Shown: piece after piece, positions 6,096 to 12,524 of the stretch
Layout: each line of letters opens with the position of its first letter
Position numbering within the stretch: the stretch's first letter is position 1
NCBI GenBank assembly: GCA_037444705.1
Contig: JBBILY010000092.1
Location: 1-12,524 of the forward strand
Origin: DATCYX01 sp037444705
GTDB taxonomy: Bacteria; Chloroflexota; Anaerolineae; Anaerolineales; UBA4823
DNA length: 12,524 bases
Direction of reading: 5' to 3'
The notes under the pieces: generated by a model
What the model saw: the letters and a program-made list of their open reading frames with translations, nothing else
The model's database searches: none
What the model was told of the DNA's origin: nothing
Translations under genes and position numbers: made by a program

Positions 6096-7313
6096 TTAAG
6101 GGATGCGGTTCTCAAAGCGCCAGACGCCTGCCTCTCCCCTTTTGGTGATGTGCGAAGACTGACCCACCACCTGGAACCAGGTGTTGCCTTGTTTGAATGG
6201 GAAAGGATTGCCATTCTGGTCAATCAAGGTCAACACCCCTTCCGAGCCGGCCGGGCGCAGCCAGCGCACTTCGTAGGCCTGACCATCCCGGAACAGCCAT
6301 GCCTGCCCGCTGCCCTGCAACTGGATATCCACAATGCGATAGGAGCCGTTGTTGAGATAATCAGCATGGGTGGCAAACAGCACCACCATATTGCGCGCCG
6401 AGATTTGCTGGTTGGTCAGACGATCGGTGAGCGGGGCATAACTTTCTCCCTGTCCGCTGGTGTCTTCCTGCGTGTCCTGAAAGCGCAGGTACGCCCCTGT
6501 GGTGGGGTCGTAATCCCAGCGCACGTAAGCGCTGATGGAGTAGCGCAGGAAAACCTGGCTGGCGGGCTGACCGCCGCCGGGAGGCTTGAGTTGAAAGCGC
6601 ATCCCGTTAAGATTCTGGCGGCCATTAGCCACGCCTTTCGCGCTAATGTATTTGCTTAATTCCTGCGTGTTGGCGATCAGGTAATTAGGCCCATTGGGTT
6701 CGATGCGGCATAACACGGGGCAGATGCCACCTCCCTCTACTACCAGACGGTCGGCATAGTCGGAGTTGAAGAGCACCTGTAAAATCCGCTGATCGGCGCC
6801 GCCGAAGGCGAACACAGACTTGTACATGCGCACCAGCAGATTATCCAGCAGGCGCGCCGAACGCACCGGCCCCACCTGTTGGGCGTCATTACCATAGAAG
6901 ATCGCATGGAAGCGGGTCAAGCCATCGTTTTGATAATAATCATAGACGATGTCTGCCAGAGAGATACCCCAGGGGGGACGTTGTCCTCTGGGGAAAATTT
7001 GCACCTTAACCGCCACTGGACGACGTTCCAGGCGGCTCGGGTCGCTGACGGGCAGGCCGCTCAGGGGGTTGACGTTTGTGGGGAAGTTAGCCGGGCCGTA
7101 ATCCTGAGGCACGGGGGTGACTGTGGGTGAGGCTTCGGCGGCACTAGTAGTAGTCGCCGTAATGGGTGTGCTGGTGGGGGAGGTTGGGAAAGGAACTGGG
7201 GTCGAAATGTGGGAGGTCTCAGAAGTGGCCGTAGGTTGCGCCGAGGGGGTGGCGCCACGGCCACAGGCGCTCAGGGCCAGGAATACAAGCGCAATTAGAA
7301 GCCATCGTTTCAT
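6096..7313 (-). CDS. DUF3048 (YerB-like) lipoprotein, copy B
   Basis: This 405-residue predicted lipoprotein is a paralogue of the gene just downstream. A short signal peptide (MKRWLLIALVFLALSAC) ends in lipobox LSAC with Cys17. A Thr/Ser/Pro-rich linker runs to about residue 75. The DUF3048 region then carries NPLSGLP, RRPVAVKV, WGISLADIVYDYY, IFYGNDAQQVGPVRSAR and a C-terminal GNTWFQVVG block, nearly motif for motif as in copy A. Cys198 and Cys202 form the CPVLC pair. GGAG lies about 10 bases before the ATG. A promoter and a leader hairpin lie upstream, so the pair can be expressed separately from pcrA. The biochemical role is unknown. YerB of Bacillus was reported to interact with PcrA, whose homologue is encoded immediately upstream here. 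Confidence 0.87.
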   Translation of the reverse strand: MKRWLLIALVFLALSACGRGATPSAQPTATSETSHISTPVPFPTSPTSTPITATTTSAAEASPTVTPVPQDYGPANFPTNVNPLSGLPVSDPSRLERRPVAVKVQIFPRGQRPPWGISLADIVYDYYQNDGLTRFHAIFYGNDAQQVGPVRSARLLDNLLVRMYKSVFAFGGADQRILQVLFNSDYADRLVVEGGGICPVLCRIEPNGPNYLIANTQELSKYISAKGVANGRQNLNGMRFQLKPPGGGQPASQVFLRYSISAYVRWDYDPTTGAYLRFQDTQEDTSGQGESYAPLTDRLTNQQISARNMVVLFATHADYLNNGSYRIVDIQLQGSGQAWLFRDGQAYEVRWLRPAGSEGVLTLIDQNGNPFPFKQGNTWFQVVGQSSHITKRGEAGVWRFENRIP

Positions 7314-7341
7314 AGGTGATTTACTCCATTTTCCATAACCT

Positions 7342-7360
7342 GCGACCTGAGGGAGGTCGC
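7342..7360 (-). promoter_or_regulatory. Hairpin in the 5' leader of the lipoprotein pair
   Basis: GCGACCT (7342-7348) and AGGTCGC (7354-7360) form a perfect 7-bp stem around a five-base loop. It lies between the putative promoter and the start of copy B. No T-tract follows on either strand, so it is not an intrinsic terminator. It may stabilise the mRNA or bind a regulator. Confidence 0.45.
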
Positions 7361-7377
7361 CAGAAACTCAGGGAAAA

Positions 7378-7406
7378 ATCATACCCCAAAACGCCAGCCT
7401 TGCCAA
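7378..7406 (-). promoter_or_regulatory. Sigma70-type promoter for the DUF3048 lipoproteins
   Basis: On the minus strand TTGGCA (7401-7406) and TATGAT (7378-7383) are separated by 17 bases, each one mismatch from consensus. Transcription would begin near 7371, leaving a leader of nearly 60 bases that contains the hairpin at 7342-7360. Confidence 0.55.
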
Positions 7407-7504
7407 CCTGCTGAATGTCAGGGTGCCCGGCGGTTGAAGTGAGTTCCCGTCCCAACTCTCCCCCCATGCGCTTGCCCTAATAAGAGGAGGGCAGTAGAAG
7501 GCAT

Positions 7505-7532
7505 GTAAGCCAACTGCTAGCAGTTGGCCTAC
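7505..7532. repeat. Intergenic palindrome, copy 1 of a two-copy element
   Basis: GCCAACTGCTAGCAGTTGGC (7509-7528) is a perfect 20-bp palindrome. After one mismatched pair (7508/7529) three further pairs extend it to 7505-7532. Over the 26 bases 7506-7531 it matches 11051-11076 at 21 positions. The change C7510-G7527 to A11055-T11072 keeps the pairing. This suggests a dispersed structured element, perhaps REP-like. Confidence 0.7.
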
Positions 7533-7583
7533 CCCTGGGGGTGGGTTGTGACACAGGCCGGCCTTCCAGGGGCGCCGGCGCCC
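7531..7583. repeat. Cluster of three further GC-rich palindromes
   Basis: Next to copy 1 lie ACCCC-TG-GGGGT (7531-7542), AGGCCGGCCT (7555-7564) and GGGCGCCGGCGCCC (7570-7583). Each is self-complementary. They lie downstream of the pcrA stop on the minus strand and could mark its 3' end, but none has a T-tract. Confidence 0.5.
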
Positions 7584-7619
7584 TGTAACCCGAGATAAAT
7601 CCCTGCCACTCAGTGACAT

Positions 7620-9800
7620 TCAAGACTTGATTTCCAGCCTTGCCAGCGAGGCTGCCACGCGCTTTAACCCCACCCCCTCAAAGAAAATATCCACGATCTC
7701 ATCATCGTCTTCCAGGCGGCTGTTGAGCACCATCCCCTCGCCCCAGGTGGGATGATAGACCTTTTGTCCCGCCTGATAACGCGGTTGCAAGGCCCCGGGT
7801 GTCACAGTGCCTGGCCCCCAGCGCTGGGGGCGGTAGGCGACTTGCGCGGCAGTTGCCCGTGTGCGCCGCGGTTGAGCTTCGTCAACCAGATGGGAGGGGA
7901 TATCCTCCAGATAGCGCGAGGGCAACATGGGTTCCACTGCACCGTAGAGGTTGCGGTTTTGGCTATATACCAGATACAGGCGATCTTTGGCGCGGGTGAT
8001 GCCCACATAAAATAGCCGTCGCTCTTCCTGCATGGCTTCTGGATCGTCGAACGAACGGCTGTGGGGCAGGGTACCGTCATTCAGGCCGACGATAAAAACC
8101 ACCGGGAATTCCAGGCCTTTGGCGGCATGCAGGGTCAGCAGCGTGGGCACGCTGGCCCTTTCGTCTATCGTATCCTGATCCGAGACCAGTGCCACCTGTT
8201 CCAGGAAAGCCTCCAGCCCCTGTTCGCTGAACTCGGCTGCCAGCCGCCGCAGTTCCAGCACGTTTTCCCAGCGCTCACGGCCTTCGTCGCTGCCATCATC
8301 CAGGTAAGACTGATAATCAACATCGCTCAAGATGCGATCCATCAGGCTCAAGGGGCTGGCACTGAGGGCAAAATTCCGCCACGCGTTGAGCATCTGCCCA
8401 AAGGCCACCAGCGGGGCCACCATCCGCGCCGATAAGGCTTCCAGGTGGTCGGATCTCTGCCCTTCCCCCAGGTGTAACAGCAATTCACCGGCCGCCACGC
8501 CCACCTGCTGAGCCTGCGTGCGCAGGGCCAGGAAAGTTTTGTGGCCAATGCCGCGCGGTGGGGTGTTGATCACCCGCGTCAGGCTCACTTCATCACGCGG
8601 GTTGTGCACCAGGCGCAAATAGGCGATCACATCCTTGACCTCACGCCGCCCGTAAAAGCGTTGCGCACCGACCAGTTTATACGGCAGTCCTGCGCGCAGG
8701 AAAGTCTCTTCCAACACGCGCGATTGAGCATTGGTGCGATACATGATGGCGAAATCGCCAGGCTGTGCCTGACGGCTGCCCACCAGGGTGGCGATCGTAT
8801 CCACGACGAAAGTGGCTTCGGCGCGGTCATCATACGCCTCATATATCACCACTTTTTGCCCCTCGCCGCGCGTGGTGAAAAGACGCTTGGGGGTGCGATA
8901 GGGATTGCGGTCAATCACTGCCATGGCTACATCCAGGATATTCTGCGTAGAGCGATAATTCTGCTCCAGCAGGATCACCTGGGCATCGTCAAAATCCTGG
9001 GTAAAGCGTAAGACGTTTCGATAATCTGCCCCGCGCCAGCCGTAAATGGATTGGTCCGTATCGCCGACCACGTACAGGTTGCGGTGGAAAGACGCTAGAT
9101 GCTTGAGCAACTGGTATTGCGCCATGTTGGTATCCTGAAATTCATCCACCAGCACATGCTCGAAGCGCCGCGCATATTTCTCGCGCACCTGGGGGAAATT
9201 CTCCAATAAGTAGGCCGTCCACAACAGAAGGTCGTCGAAATCCAGGGCGTTGTTGGTGATCAACAGCTCTTGATAGCGGCGATAGACGCGGGCGATGACC
9301 TCATCGCGATATGTCTGCACGGGATAATCGTCCGGCAAGAGGAGGTCATTCTTGGCGTTAGAGATTGCCGCGTGCACCCCGGCCGGGCGGTAGAGTTTCT
9401 CATCCAGGTTTAAGTCCTTGAGGGCGGTCTTGACCAGGCTGAGTTGATCGTCCTCATCGAAAATGACAAAATTGGTGTTGAAGGGCAACTGATCAGCCTC
9501 GCGCCGCAGGATGCGGGCGCAGGCGGCGTGAAAGGTGCCCAGGCTGGGCATACCTTGCGACTGCCCCCTGCTTTCCAACAAGGCGCGCACACGGTTTTCC
9601 ATCTCCCGCGCCGCCTTGTTGGTGAAAGTCACTGCCAGGATATGGTAGGGGCGCACCCCCATGGCGTTCACCAGATAGGCAATGCGGTGGGCTAAGACGC
9701 GCGTCTTGCCAGAGCCAGGGCCGGCCATCACCAACACAGGCCCCAGGCCAGCCATGACCGCCTGTTGCTGTTGCGGATTTAACCCGGAGAGGAGTTCCAT
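7620..9800 (-). CDS. pcrA: ATP-dependent 3'-5' DNA helicase, PcrA/UvrD family
   Basis: This superfamily 1A helicase unwinds DNA in repair and in clearing replication or transcription conflicts. The 726-residue protein has the Q-motif LNPQQQQAV (7-15), Walker A AGPGSGKT (26-33), motif Ia TFTNKAAREM, Walker B VDEFQDT with D219-E220, motif III GDTDQSIYGWRG (about 247-258), motif IV NYRST (about 280), motif V TLHAAKGLEFP and motif VI VGITRAKDRL (about 599-608). The last 50 residues (KVYHPTWGEGMV onward) are the Tudor-like domain that binds RNA polymerase in PcrA/UvrD. The length fits the family, and no helicase motif is missing. A near-consensus promoter lies so close to the ATG that the mRNA would be almost leaderless. 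This fits the lack of a clear Shine-Dalgarno site. The symbol pcrA rather than uvrD is a choice by resemblance. Confidence 0.97.
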   Translation of the reverse strand: MELLSGLNPQQQQAVMAGLGPVLVMAGPGSGKTRVLAHRIAYLVNAMGVRPYHILAVTFTNKAAREMENRVRALLESRGQSQGMPSLGTFHAACARILRREADQLPFNTNFVIFDEDDQLSLVKTALKDLNLDEKLYRPAGVHAAISNAKNDLLLPDDYPVQTYRDEVIARVYRRYQELLITNNALDFDDLLLWTAYLLENFPQVREKYARRFEHVLVDEFQDTNMAQYQLLKHLASFHRNLYVVGDTDQSIYGWRGADYRNVLRFTQDFDDAQVILLEQNYRSTQNILDVAMAVIDRNPYRTPKRLFTTRGEGQKVVIYEAYDDRAEATFVVDTIATLVGSRQAQPGDFAIMYRTNAQSRVLEETFLRAGLPYKLVGAQRFYGRREVKDVIAYLRLVHNPRDEVSLTRVINTPPRGIGHKTFLALRTQAQQVGVAAGELLLHLGEGQRSDHLEALSARMVAPLVAFGQMLNAWRNFALSASPLSLMDRILSDVDYQSYLDDGSDEGRERWENVLELRRLAAEFSEQGLEAFLEQVALVSDQDTIDERASVPTLLTLHAAKGLEFPVVFIVGLNDGTLPHSRSFDDPEAMQEERRLFYVGITRAKDRLYLVYSQNRNLYGAVEPMLPSRYLEDIPSHLVDEAQPRRTRATAAQVAYRPQRWGPGTVTPGALQPRYQAGQKVYHPTWGEGMVLNSRLEDDDEIVDIFFEGVGLKRVAASLARLEIKS

Positions 9801-9810
9801 TGCTCAGGTC

Positions 9811-9839
9811 ATTGTAACTGGTAGGCCAGAGCGTGTCAA
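9811..9839 (-). promoter_or_regulatory. Sigma70-type promoter giving a near-leaderless pcrA mRNA
   Basis: On the minus strand TTGACA (9834-9839) and TACAAT (9811-9816) are separated by exactly 17 bases. The likely start is A9804, only four bases before the ATG at 9800. Confidence 0.7.
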
Positions 9840-9944
9840 CATGCAATGGCCTCGAACGGCCTGGATGCTATGCGGGGCAGTTTTGCGCCGTTGGGATTCT
9901 GGCTTTGCCCAGGCGCGTCGCCGTTCTGCTGGAAAGGTTTCACT

Positions 9945-11024
9945 CTAACGCGGGATCAGGTGAATGGCGCTGGCTTTGAAAACCGCGGTGACTTGTGCTC
10001 CTTCCTGTAAGCCCAATTCCTGAGCCGAGGCGCGCGTGATCAACGCGACCAGGGGAAAGCCGCAGTCCAGGCTCACCTTGACCAGGGCGCCCTGGGGTGT
10101 GAGGCGCAAGATGCGCCCAGATAGGCGGTTGCGGGCGCTGGAGGGGGTTGAGTCGTCAGCGGGCAGCAAGGTCACGTCTTCCGGGCGCAGGCACAGCCAC
10201 ACCGAACGCCCAGCTTCCAGGTCTCCCACAGCCTCCAGGTGCAAGCCATTAGCGGCAACGATCAGACGCCCATCCTGCGCAGCCACCACCTGCCCCGCTA
10301 CCACGGTCTCCACTCCCACGAATGCCGCCACTTCGCCATCGGCAGGGGCATTGAACACCTCTTGGGGGCGGCCCACCTGCCGCAGACAACCGCCGATCAG
10401 CACCCCCACCCGATCTCCCATCTGTAAGGCCTCATCCAGGTCGTGGGTTACGAAGATGGTGGTGATGGCCGTCTGGCGCAGCAGCGCCTGCAGGTCGTCT
10501 CGCAGGCGAAGGCGGGTAGGGGCGTCCAGGGCAGCAAAGGGTTCATCCAGCAAGAGCAATTCGGGTTGCAGGGCGAATGCTCGCGCCAGGCTGACACGCT
10601 GGGCCTCGCCACCTGAGAGTTGGCGGGCAGATTTATCGCGCAGATGCTCAATGCCCAAACGGGAGAGCCATTCATCTACCCGCTGTTTGACCTCAGCCGC
10701 GGGTAGGCGACGATAACGCAGCCCAGCCGCCACGTTGTCGAACACGGTCGTGTCCAGGAGTAAAGGCTCTTGCAACACCAGGGCCAGGCGGCGGCGATAA
10801 CCCAATTCATCCTCCTGTTCAAGCGGCTGACCCCGAAAGGACAAACGTCCCGCCTCAGGCTTGAGCAGGCGCGCCAGGGTGAGCAGCAAGGTGCTCTTGC
10901 CAGCCCCATTAGGCCCGATCAGTGCCAGCACCTCACCCTGGTGGACACTCAAATGCTCTACCTGGAGCACGGTCTGCGCGCCACGCCGCACCAGCAAATG
11001 CTGAACTTCGAGCAGGGTGGTCAT
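9945..11024 (-). CDS. ABC transporter ATP-binding protein with TOBE-like domain (molybdate/tungstate-like)
   Basis: This is the ATP-hydrolysing subunit of an importer, bound to the inner membrane face through a permease. The 359-residue protein has Walker A GPNGAGKST (37-45), the Q-loop glutamine in LVLQEP, signature LSGGEAQ (136-142), Walker B LLLLDEP with D160-E161, and the switch H194 in VTHD. Residues from about 230 form an extended C-terminal part. Its ending (SGRILRLTPQGALVKVSLDCG onward) looks like a TOBE/MOP-type oxyanion-sensing domain, as in ModC, WtpC or TupC. The substrate is inferred from this domain only, and sulfate, iron or polyamine importers have related layouts. No permease or binding protein is in the window on either side. 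The gene has no strong Shine-Dalgarno site. A -10 box and a palindrome lie in its leader. Confidence 0.92.
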   Translation of the reverse strand: MTTLLEVQHLLVRRGAQTVLQVEHLSVHQGEVLALIGPNGAGKSTLLLTLARLLKPEAGRLSFRGQPLEQEDELGYRRRLALVLQEPLLLDTTVFDNVAAGLRYRRLPAAEVKQRVDEWLSRLGIEHLRDKSARQLSGGEAQRVSLARAFALQPELLLLDEPFAALDAPTRLRLRDDLQALLRQTAITTIFVTHDLDEALQMGDRVGVLIGGCLRQVGRPQEVFNAPADGEVAAFVGVETVVAGQVVAAQDGRLIVAANGLHLEAVGDLEAGRSVWLCLRPEDVTLLPADDSTPSSARNRLSGRILRLTPQGALVKVSLDCGFPLVALITRASAQELGLQEGAQVTAVFKASAIHLIPR

Positions 11025-11048
11025 GGATCTCGTCCCTGTAATGGCTCA

Positions 11049-11078
11049 TCTAGGACAACTGCTCACAGTTGTCCTAGA
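11049..11078. repeat. Intergenic palindrome, copy 2, in the ABC ATPase leader
   Basis: Thirteen bases at 11049-11061 (ending GGACAACTG) pair perfectly with 11066-11078 (starting CAGTTGTCC) around a CTCA loop. It is the second copy of the element at 7505-7532. No T-tract follows, so it is not an ordinary terminator. It ends 25 bases upstream of the ABC ATPase start. Confidence 0.75.
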
Positions 11079-11116
11079 GTGTTTGCCTGCCTCCAGCTAT
11101 CTAGAGCGCCTTCCCG

Positions 11117-11122
11117 ATTATA
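11117..11122 (-). promoter_or_regulatory. -10 box of a possible promoter for the ABC ATPase gene
   Basis: A perfect minus-strand TATAAT lies 92 bases before the gene. The best -35 candidate, TTGGCC, is 20 bases upstream, which is too far for a standard promoter. The start would be near 11110, placing the palindrome inside the 5' leader. Confidence 0.35.
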
Positions 11123-11168
11123 CCCTCAGGCGCAGGCAGAGCGGCCAATATAAAGGCCAATTTTCAGC

Positions 11169-12506
11169 CTATCGCAGGCGATCCAGCATTAACACCACGA
11201 ACCACAGGGCCAGATACAGGCTGGAGAAACGGTACATCTTCCACGCCAGGCGATTGCCCCCCTGTTGCCACACCCGCCAGGCAGACCAGAGCAACCAGCC
11301 GCCCAGCATCAGCGCACCCACCAGATACAAACTGCCCCCCAGGCCAAACAGGGGCAGCAACAGGGTCAACCCCACCAGTTCCAGGGTGTAGAGGAAAATT
11401 TGCCAGCGCGTTCGCTGCTCACCGTACACCACGGGCAACATGGGCACCCCGGCGCGGGCATAGTCTTTGCGCCGCACCAGGGCCAGCGCCCAAAAATGAG
11501 GCGGCGTCCAGAGAAAGATCACCGCAAACAAGAACAAGGCAGGTATGTTCAACCCCCCGGTGGCTGCAGCCCAGCCCACCAGGGGTGGAATAGCTCCTGC
11601 CCCACCGCCAATGACGATATTTTGCACGGTGGTCTTCTTGAGCAGGAGACTGTAGATCACCACATAGTAGATCATGCCCGCCAGGGTGAGCAGCGCTGCC
11701 AGGAGGTTGACAAAAGCCGCCATCCCGTAGAAAGCCAGCAGACACAGCCCCACCCCAAAAGCCAAAGCCTCGGCCGGGGTGAGCCGCCCGGAAGGGATGG
11801 GGCGCTTTTGAGTGCGCTGCATTTTCTGATCATCGTCGCGGTCAATATATTGGTTTATCGCTCCAGAACCGCCGGCAGCCATAAAGCCGAAGAGCAACGT
11901 CCACAACGTCTGCCACAGGGATGGCAAGGCGCGTGCCCCAATGACCATGCCGGCATAGGTGGTCACCAGCAACAAAGCCACCACCAGCGGCTTGGTTAGC
12001 AAGAACAGATCGCGCCCCAACCCTTTGCGCCTGGGAGCGCCTGGACGTTCCAGGCGCTCAGGCTCGGGACTGGGCCAGTCCAGGATAGCTGCAGTGCTCA
12101 ACATGACCAGGGTTGACCAGGTGGCTACAGCGCTCGCCTGATGTAACCCCAGCAGTGGGGCGCGGTTCAGCGGGTCGCCCAGGTGGCGCACCAGTTGGGC
12201 ACCCATCAGCGCCTGGGAGAAAAACAACACCGTCCCAGCCGTGGCCGTCACCAGAATCAACGCCTGAGAACTGCGGGTACGCCAGGCGCGCCACAGCACG
12301 GCCATGATTAACCCCCCAGCGACCAGGGTTAGAAAACGGTGGCTTAAATGCAACCAGGCTGCGCCGTCCCTGGGCGGCAGGATCGCGGCGCACAACGGCC
12401 AGGTACGGCAGAGCGGGGGAGTTTCCACGGTGGCCAGGGCGGCGCCGCTCACCCACACCAGGAACAGCGTGGCAGTGCTCAGCAAAGCCAGGCGCGCCAA
12501 CGACAT
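11169..12506 (-). CDS. ctaB: Fusion of a half-size CtaA (haem A synthase-like) domain with protohaem IX farnesyltransferase CtaB
   Basis: The C-terminal part adds a farnesyl group to haem b, giving haem O for terminal oxidases. It has the prenyltransferase motif N218-D222-D226 in NQYIDRDDDQKMQRT, then RPIPSGR, WTPPHFWALAL (from about residue 332) and DYARAGVPMLPVVYG, within a multi-helix membrane domain. Residues 1 to about 143 are a four-helix half of a CtaA/COX15-like protein, with the extracytoplasmic cysteine pair C33/C39 and histidines H56 (SHRF) and H122 (LHQAS) placed like haem ligands. Normal CtaA has two such halves, and a compact archaeal form has one. The glutamate three residues before the first histidine is His53 here. 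The reading frame is open to the right edge, so the start could lie further upstream. There is no Shine-Dalgarno site before Met1. Confidence 0.92.
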   Translation of the reverse strand: MSLARLALLSTATLFLVWVSGAALATVETPPLCRTWPLCAAILPPRDGAAWLHLSHRFLTLVAGGLIMAVLWRAWRTRSSQALILVTATAGTVLFFSQALMGAQLVRHLGDPLNRAPLLGLHQASAVATWSTLVMLSTAAILDWPSPEPERLERPGAPRRKGLGRDLFLLTKPLVVALLLVTTYAGMVIGARALPSLWQTLWTLLFGFMAAGGSGAINQYIDRDDDQKMQRTQKRPIPSGRLTPAEALAFGVGLCLLAFYGMAAFVNLLAALLTLAGMIYYVVIYSLLLKKTTVQNIVIGGGAGAIPPLVGWAAATGGLNIPALFLFAVIFLWTPPHFWALALVRRKDYARAGVPMLPVVYGEQRTRWQIFLYTLELVGLTLLLPLFGLGGSLYLVGALMLGGWLLWSAWRVWQQGGNRLAWKMYRFSSLYLALWFVVLMLDRLR

Positions 12507-12524
12507 GCTGCGGGTCGCCTGGGG

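Larger units (their letters stand above)
7314..7619. other. Gap between pcrA and the lipoprotein genes
   Basis: This 306-base gap holds no convincing gene. From left to right it contains the lipoprotein leader with its hairpin (7342-7360), a minus-strand promoter (7378-7406), a short inverted repeat of GCCCT/AGGGC type near 7470-7490, and a run of palindromes from 7505 to 7583. No T-rich intrinsic terminator for pcrA is visible. Confidence 0.7.

Noticed and set aside
7368..7619. 83-codon minus-strand frame starting right after the pcrA stop
   Set aside because: It runs through the palindromes and the lipoprotein promoter, has no recognisable motif or ribosome-binding site, and is probably a chance frame in GC-rich DNA.
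9847..9863. GGCC-TCGAAC-GGCC inverted repeat between pcrA and the ABC gene
   Set aside because: Only four base pairs, not distinguishable from chance in this composition.
10036..10716. 226-codon plus-strand frame opposite the ABC ATPase
   Set aside because: It is antisense to a clearly conserved gene, and its product is Arg/Ser-rich without family motifs.
11136..11160. GGCC repeats after ctaB as a terminator
   Set aside because: The possible stems are only 3-4 bp and no T-tract follows in the right orientation.
11265..11999. 244-codon plus-strand frame opposite the ctaA/ctaB fusion
   Set aside because: The product is Gln/His/Pro-rich, typical of the antisense of a membrane protein gene, with no motif.

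Overview
The window is a dense stretch of bacterial chromosome, GC-rich by eye. No sign of phage, plasmid, insertion sequence, tRNA, rRNA or CRISPR was found. The gene set points to a Chloroflexota (Anaerolineae-like) bacterium, but this is inference. The clues are Thr/Pro-rich lipoprotein linkers, paired DUF3048 lipoproteins, a PyrF-PyrE fusion and a half-size CtaA fused to CtaB. Quinone-linked dihydroorotate dehydrogenase and haem O/A synthesis suggest a respiring organism.

Positions 1-4797, plus strand: a pyrimidine operon in the order pyrC (dihydroorotase), pyrB (aspartate carbamoyltransferase), pyrFE (fused OMP decarboxylase and orotate phosphoribosyltransferase) and pyrD (class 2 dihydroorotate dehydrogenase). 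These genes cover every step from carbamoyl phosphate plus aspartate to UMP. Carbamoyl phosphate synthetase, pyrI and pyrR are not in the window. A sigma70-type promoter at 74-101 is followed by a leader with two tandem intrinsic terminators and an overlapping upstream hairpin, all before the pyrC start at 240. This looks like transcription attenuation. PyrC and PyrB resemble the DHOase and ATCase domains of animal CAD, and lie in the same order.

Positions 4804-9839, minus strand and convergent with pyr: a PcrA/UvrD helicase with a near-leaderless promoter, then a 306-base gap rich in palindromes, then two tandem paralogous DUF3048 (YerB-like) lipoproteins with their own promoter. The link is notable because Bacillus YerB has been reported to bind PcrA.

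Positions 9945-12524, minus strand: an ABC-transporter ATPase with a C-terminal TOBE-like domain (molybdate/tungstate-like) that has no permease in the window, and a CtaA-half/CtaB fusion for haem O (possibly haem A) synthesis whose true start could lie beyond the right edge.

Two intergenic palindromes, 7505-7532 and 11049-11078, are copies of one element: 21 of 26 core bases are identical and one base pair differs by a compensatory change. The most rewarding leads are the pyr leader, the CAD-like DHOase/ATCase pair, the palindrome family, the PcrA-DUF3048 neighbourhood and the CtaA-half fusion.
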